Under the pieces are notes generated by a model, which saw nothing but the letters and a program-made list of their open reading frames with translations, made no database searches and was not told the origin of the DNA. Positions 7,139 through 10,499 of a DNA stretch of 10,499 bases are shown here, in pieces. The translations under genes were made by a program, and so were the position numbers. Numbering within the stretch: position 1 is the first letter of the stretch; each line of letters starts with the position of its first letter. The stretch spans positions 1 to 10,499 of the forward strand of contig JAFZEK010000107.1 in the NCBI GenBank assembly GCA_017560705.1. The letters run 5' to 3'. The DNA comes from Bacteroidales bacterium (lineage in GTDB: Bacteria > Bacteroidota > Bacteroidia > Bacteroidales > P3).

Positions 7139-7178
7139 TGTATATAATTTACATTCAGAGCAATAACCGTTATATACA
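7139..7178 (+). repeat. 9-bp hairpin in the SulP mRNA leader
   Basis: TGTATATAA (7139-7147) is the exact inverse of TTATATACA (7170-7178), with 22 nt between. It lies shortly after the predicted transcription start, in a leader that otherwise becomes very A-rich (AAACAAACAAAACAAAC) before the ATG. It may be an mRNA structure or a dyad operator; AT-only pairing makes it weak. Confidence 0.4.
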
Positions 7179-7251
7179 CCATTCCACACTGCTCGATATT
7201 AAACAACAAACAAACCACTATACAACAAATAAACAAACAAAACAAACTGAT

Positions 7252-8961
7252 ATGAGTTTTATATCTACAAAAAATTTGAAAGGCGATATATTTGGAGGTA
7301 TTACCGCCGGTATTGTAGCCTTGCCGCTTGCATTGGCATTCGGTATTCAAGCATTTGGAGGCATCAACGACCCCTCAGCAAGTTCCATAGGAGCATTGGC
7401 AGGATTGGTTGGAGCCACAATGTTGGGATTCTTTGCTGCTCTTTTTGGTGGCACTCACTCTCAAATAAGCGGACCTACAGGTCCAATGACCGTAATTACA
7501 GCCACATTAGTGTCGGGTGTGTGGGCAGCTTCGGCTACGCCTAGCATTTCGGAAGTACTCATTTCCATGTCGCTAGCCGGTGTATTCTGCGGAGTGTTCC
7601 AAATACTATTTGGAGTTATAAAGATCGGTAAATATGTACGTTACATCCCCTACCCTGTTCTTTCGGGCTTCATGAGCGGTATTGGTATCATCATCATCTT
7701 GCAACAAATTTATCCACTTTTCGGGCTAAAATCGCCTGTGCTTGTGGTGGATATGCTAACCCAACTACCTAGCAGAATTCAAGAAGGCATAAACTTCTCG
7801 GCCCTATTGCTTGGTTTAGGAACAATCGCTATCATATACCTTTTCCCACTAATAACCAAGAAAGTACCATCTACACTTGTGGCACTTATAGTGGTAAGTG
7901 TGGTATCATTATTCATTGATTTTCCATCTCGCCTCACCATCGGCGAAATACCATCGGGCTTCCCTATGCCATTCTTTGCCAAAGAGGGCATCGAACTAGC
8001 CGGTATCGACTGGGTTACAGTGCTTAAAGCTGCTGCTATTCCAGGGCTTACACTTGCCGGACTTGGCTCCATCGACACATTGCTTACATCGGTAGTAGCC
8101 GACAACATAACTAAAACCAAACACAACAGCAACAAGGAGTTAATCGGTCAAGGTATTGGTAACATAGCCGCTGGTCTTTTCTGCGGTATATCCGGAGCCG
8201 GTGCAACTATGCGTACTGTAGTAAACGTAAAAAGCGGTGGACGCACCCAACTTTCGGGAATGATACACTCTCTACTTCTTTTGGCTATACTATTAGGACT
8301 AGGCAGCTTGGTGAAATACGTGCCACTATCTGTTCTTGCAGGTATACTTATCACTGTAGGTTGGGGCATTATAGATTTCAAAGGCTTCAAAGACCTATTT
8401 AAAATACCACGTGCCGACGCAGTGGTGTTGGTATCGGTTCTTATCCTTACGGTATTTGTAGACTTGCTCATCGCTGTAGGTATAGGCATGGTAATAGCCT
8501 GTGTACTATTTATGAAACGAGCCGGCGACTTGGTAGAAGAAAGCTACCAATCGGGCGAAATCACCAACTTCGACAAAGAATCGCCATGGGGCGACGAACA
8601 CGGAATACCCGAAGAAATACGCCATCAAATATACATCCAACGCTTGAATGGTCCTATCTTCTTTGGCTCCATCACACGCTTCCAAGAAGTTATGCACGAC
8701 GTTCCCGACGATGTAAAAATCGTTATCATCCGAATGAGACTAGTGTCTTTCATGGACCAATCGGGACTTTATGCCATGGAAACAGCCATCAAAGACTTGC
8801 AAGCTAAGGGCGTAACAGTGCTTATGACTATAATTCAGCCACAACCCTTGTATATGCTTAAAAACATGAACCTTATACCCGAAGTAGTGCCAGAAGAAAA
8901 CACATTCAAAACATTTGAAGAATGTACAGTATTCTTGAAGAATTACTTTGAGAAAAAATAG
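7252..8961 (+). CDS. SulP-family anion transporter with STAS domain, BicA-like (probable bicarbonate)
   Basis: This 569-residue inner-membrane protein has a SulP transport domain (about residues 10-425, many hydrophobic segments) and a cytosolic C-terminal STAS domain (about 450-565) with DQSG at 502-505. From memory of the cyanobacterial Na+/bicarbonate transporter BicA, several stretches match closely: NLKGDIFGGITAGIVALPLA, FFAALFGGT, PTGPMTV (75-81), GFMSGIGI and TSVVADNITKTKHNSNKELI. D275 and T279 (IDTLLT) correspond to the BicA residues thought to contact substrate. Bicarbonate is therefore the favoured substrate, with sulfate or another anion as the alternative. The start is ATG 7252: the longer in-frame reading begins inside the promoter box and adds 48 residues of low-complexity leader. 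No carbonic anhydrase gene is adjacent. Confidence 0.88.
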   Translation: MSFISTKNLKGDIFGGITAGIVALPLALAFGIQAFGGINDPSASSIGALAGLVGATMLGFFAALFGGTHSQISGPTGPMTVITATLVSGVWAASATPSISEVLISMSLAGVFCGVFQILFGVIKIGKYVRYIPYPVLSGFMSGIGIIIILQQIYPLFGLKSPVLVVDMLTQLPSRIQEGINFSALLLGLGTIAIIYLFPLITKKVPSTLVALIVVSVVSLFIDFPSRLTIGEIPSGFPMPFFAKEGIELAGIDWVTVLKAAAIPGLTLAGLGSIDTLLTSVVADNITKTKHNSNKELIGQGIGNIAAGLFCGISGAGATMRTVVNVKSGGRTQLSGMIHSLLLLAILLGLGSLVKYVPLSVLAGILITVGWGIIDFKGFKDLFKIPRADAVVLVSVLILTVFVDLLIAVGIGMVIACVLFMKRAGDLVEESYQSGEITNFDKESPWGDEHGIPEEIRHQIYIQRLNGPIFFGSITRFQEVMHDVPDDVKIVIIRMRLVSFMDQSGLYAMETAIKDLQAKGVTVLMTIIQPQPLYMLKNMNLIPEVVPEENTFKTFEECTVFLKNYFEKK

Positions 8962-9047
8962 GCGACGAAATATTTGATATATAAGTCATTATACATAGAT
9001 AACGAATTAAATTATACGATTTCGACAGTTATTCAAGAAAAAAAGCG

Positions 9048-9055
9048 TAACTTCG
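9048..9055 (+). promoter_or_regulatory. Candidate -7 box of the ilvE promoter
   Basis: TAACTTCG matches TAnnTTTG with one mismatch, 41 nt before the ilvE ATG, in a gap of 135 nt after the SulP stop. No convincing -33 TTG is seen at the usual distance. The A-rich leader that follows (AAATAAAACACGAAAATAAT) is typical of well-translated Bacteroidetes genes. Confidence 0.35.
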
Positions 9056-9096
9056 TAGAACGAAATAAAACACGAAAATAATATAAAACACGAATT

Positions 9097-10113
9097 ATGA
9101 ACAATATAGATTGGAAAAACCTTCCATTCGGTTACATTAAAACAGATTACAACGTACGTTGTTATTACCGCGATGGAAAATGGGGACAAATAGAAACATC
9201 TTCATCAGAAGAAATATCTATTCACATGGCAGCAACTTGCTTGCACTATGGCCAAGAAGCATTCGAAGGCTTGAAAGCATTCCGTTGCAAAGATGGTAAG
9301 ATCCGTATCTTCCGTTTGGAAGAAAATGCAGCTCGCTTGCAAAGCACTTGTCGCGGTATCATGATGCCAGAATTACCTACAGATTTGTTCCGCGAAATGT
9401 GTATCAAAGTTATCAAAATGAACGAAAGATTCCTTCCTCCTTACGGCGAAGGTGCTTCTTTATACTTGCGTCCATTATTGATAGGTACAGGAGCTCAAGT
9501 AGGTGTAAAACCTGCAAACGAATATTTATTCATGATATTTGTAACTCCAGTAGGACCATACTTTAAAGGTGGTTTCATGGCAAACCCATACGTAGTAACT
9601 CGTAAATACGACCGCTCTGCACCTCTAGGAACAGGTGTTTACAAAGTGGGTGGTAACTACGCTGCTAGCTTGCGTGCTCACACTGAAGCATGTGCTGGTG
9701 GTCAATACGCTTGCGAATTCTACTTAGACGCTAAAGAAAAGAAATACATCGACGAAGCTGGTGCTGCTAACTTCTTTGGTATCAAAGATGATACATACAT
9801 CACTCCAGAATCTACTTCTATTCTTCCTTCTATCACCAATAAGAGCTTGATGCAATTGGCTCAAGATATGGGAATGAAAGTAGAACGTCGTCCTATAGCT
9901 ATAGAAGAACTAGAATCGTTCCAAGAAGCTGGTGCTTGCGGTACTGCTGCTGTTATCAGCCCTATTGAACGCGTTGACGACCCAGATATGGGAAAATCTT
10001 ACAACTTCGGTAAAGAACCAGGTCCATGGTCTAAGAAACTTTACGAACGTCTTCGTGGTATCCAACTTGGCGAATGCGAAGATACTCACAACTGGAACAC
10101 TGTTATTGACTAA
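9097..10113 (+). CDS. ilvE: Branched-chain amino-acid aminotransferase
   Basis: This 338-residue cytosolic PLP enzyme of fold-type IV interconverts leucine, isoleucine and valine with their 2-oxo acids, using glutamate/2-oxoglutarate. Visible landmarks are HYGQEAFEGLKAFR near the N-terminus, SLYLRPLLIGTGAQVGV, the PLP-binding K183 in VYKVGGNYAASLRA, E220 in IDEAGAANFFGI (binds the cofactor ring nitrogen in this family), and the phosphate-binding CGTAAVISPI near the C-terminus. The length fits the longer, eukaryote-like BCAT group. Its codon use differs from the upstream genes: GCT, CGT, ATC and TTG are favoured and ATA/CTA are few, which suggests high expression. It has its own candidate promoter and a strong terminator, so it is probably monocistronic. 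D-amino-acid aminotransferase or ADC lyase are less likely because of the GGNYAASL context. Confidence 0.93.
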   Translation: MNNIDWKNLPFGYIKTDYNVRCYYRDGKWGQIETSSSEEISIHMAATCLHYGQEAFEGLKAFRCKDGKIRIFRLEENAARLQSTCRGIMMPELPTDLFREMCIKVIKMNERFLPPYGEGASLYLRPLLIGTGAQVGVKPANEYLFMIFVTPVGPYFKGGFMANPYVVTRKYDRSAPLGTGVYKVGGNYAASLRAHTEACAGGQYACEFYLDAKEKKYIDEAGAANFFGIKDDTYITPESTSILPSITNKSLMQLAQDMGMKVERRPIAIEELESFQEAGACGTAAVISPIERVDDPDMGKSYNFGKEPGPWSKKLYERLRGIQLGECEDTHNWNTVID

Positions 10114-10133
10114 TACATTGTTGCAATTATATA

Positions 10134-10165
10134 AAAAGAGGAATGCCTTTTGGCACTCCTCTTTT
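10134..10165. terminator. Bidirectional intrinsic terminator between ilvE and the CPBP gene
   Basis: AAAAGAGGAATGCC (10134-10147) pairs with GGCACTCCTCTTTT (10152-10165) across a TTTT loop, with one A/C mismatch (10143/10156). The right side runs into ATTTTATAT, and the A-run on the left serves as a U-tract for the minus strand. It lies 20 nt after the ilvE stop and 48 nt past the stop of the convergent gene, so it can end both transcripts. Confidence 0.9.
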
Positions 10166-10213
10166 ATTTTATATCTCTATATAAAAACGAATATCATATA
10201 CAAAGATAACGCT

Positions 10214-10499
10214 CTATTCCACTGCATTATTCTCCGTTCTAACTTTTAGATACTTTTTGCCATAATACATCACTGCTAAGCCAGCCATAAGGGTCAAAGT
10301 GATAATCACTACTTCTATTATCACTGAAGGATACTCCATAGGATTATTCATCTCTTCAACACCCATAAAGACAGTCATAACAACAACGGATGCATTATTC
10401 ATAAAATGCACTAATATTGAAGCCCAAATACTCTTAGTAAAATAGAATATATAACCCAACAATATACCCATAATGAATCGTGGAATAAAGTTAAACAAG
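10214..10499 (-). CDS. CPBP-family intramembrane protease-like protein, C-terminal part
   Basis: The minus strand is open from the window end to a TAG at 10214-10216, giving the last 95 codons or so of a larger membrane protein; the N-terminus is outside the window. The piece has two hydrophobic segments around the motif SIWASILVHFMNNAS, then a loop (MGVEEMNNPMEYPS), a further membrane segment and a basic tail KKYLKVR. The PRFIMGILLGYIFYFTKSIW stretch with H-x-x-N-N matches the last conserved motif of CPBP (CAAX protease and bacteriocin-processing, Abi) proteins, where the His is catalytic; here it is encoded at 10406-10408. The EExxxR motif that would confirm an active protease lies beyond the edge. 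Such proteins in bacteria are mostly of unknown substrate. Confidence 0.7.
   Translation of the reverse strand, partial: LFNFIPRFIMGILLGYIFYFTKSIWASILVHFMNNASVVVMTVFMGVEEMNNPMEYPSVIIEVVIITLTLMAGLAVMYYGKKYLKVRTENNAVE

Noticed and set aside
7108..7251. 48-residue N-terminal extension of the SulP protein from a TTG start
   Set aside because: The TTG is inside the -7 promoter box and the extension is low-complexity Asn/Gln/Lys/Thr sequence unlike any SulP N-terminus; the family match begins after ATG 7252.
8962..9096. Intrinsic terminator after the SulP gene
   Set aside because: No GC-containing stem with a following T-run is visible in this gap, so none is annotated.

Overview
The window looks like chromosomal DNA of a Bacteroidales/Bacteroidetes bacterium of moderate-to-low GC. 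The evidence is the gene set, the lack of Shine-Dalgarno sequences before the starts, the A-rich leaders, and several copies or near-copies of the Bacteroidetes -7 promoter box TAnnTTTG upstream of genes. I cannot name the species.

Layout. Positions 1-75 hold the last 24 codons of an upstream gene with a Sel1-like C-terminus. A plus-strand pair follows: an MtaD-type adenosine-analogue deaminase (125-1378) and, 8 nt later, a family-5 solute-binding lipoprotein (1387-3003). These converge on a minus-strand pair: topoisomerase IV subunit B, parE (4076-5953), followed by an unnamed protein with an acidic middle block and a histone-H1-like Lys/Ala tail (3215-3970). A long imperfect hairpin (3038-3148) lies in the convergent gap.

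From 5954 to 7251 there is about 1.3 kb of divergent intergenic DNA with no convincing gene. It holds the parE promoter, a dense cluster of palindromes and direct repeats (6457-6570), a 199-bp MITE-like element with 21-bp terminal inverted repeats (6738-6936), another short inverted repeat, and the promoter and A-rich leader of the next gene.

The right part carries a SulP anion transporter of the BicA-like (bicarbonate) type (7252-8961) and a branched-chain amino-acid aminotransferase, ilvE (9097-10113), with a clear bidirectional terminator. Last comes the C-terminal part of a CPBP-type membrane protein on the minus strand, cut by the window end.

The genes are mostly housekeeping or transport functions and do not form one pathway. 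I see no defence system, phage, CRISPR array, tRNA or rRNA. The least explained material is the repeat-rich spacer at 6457-7022, the long hairpin at 3038-3148 and the acid/base block protein downstream of parE.
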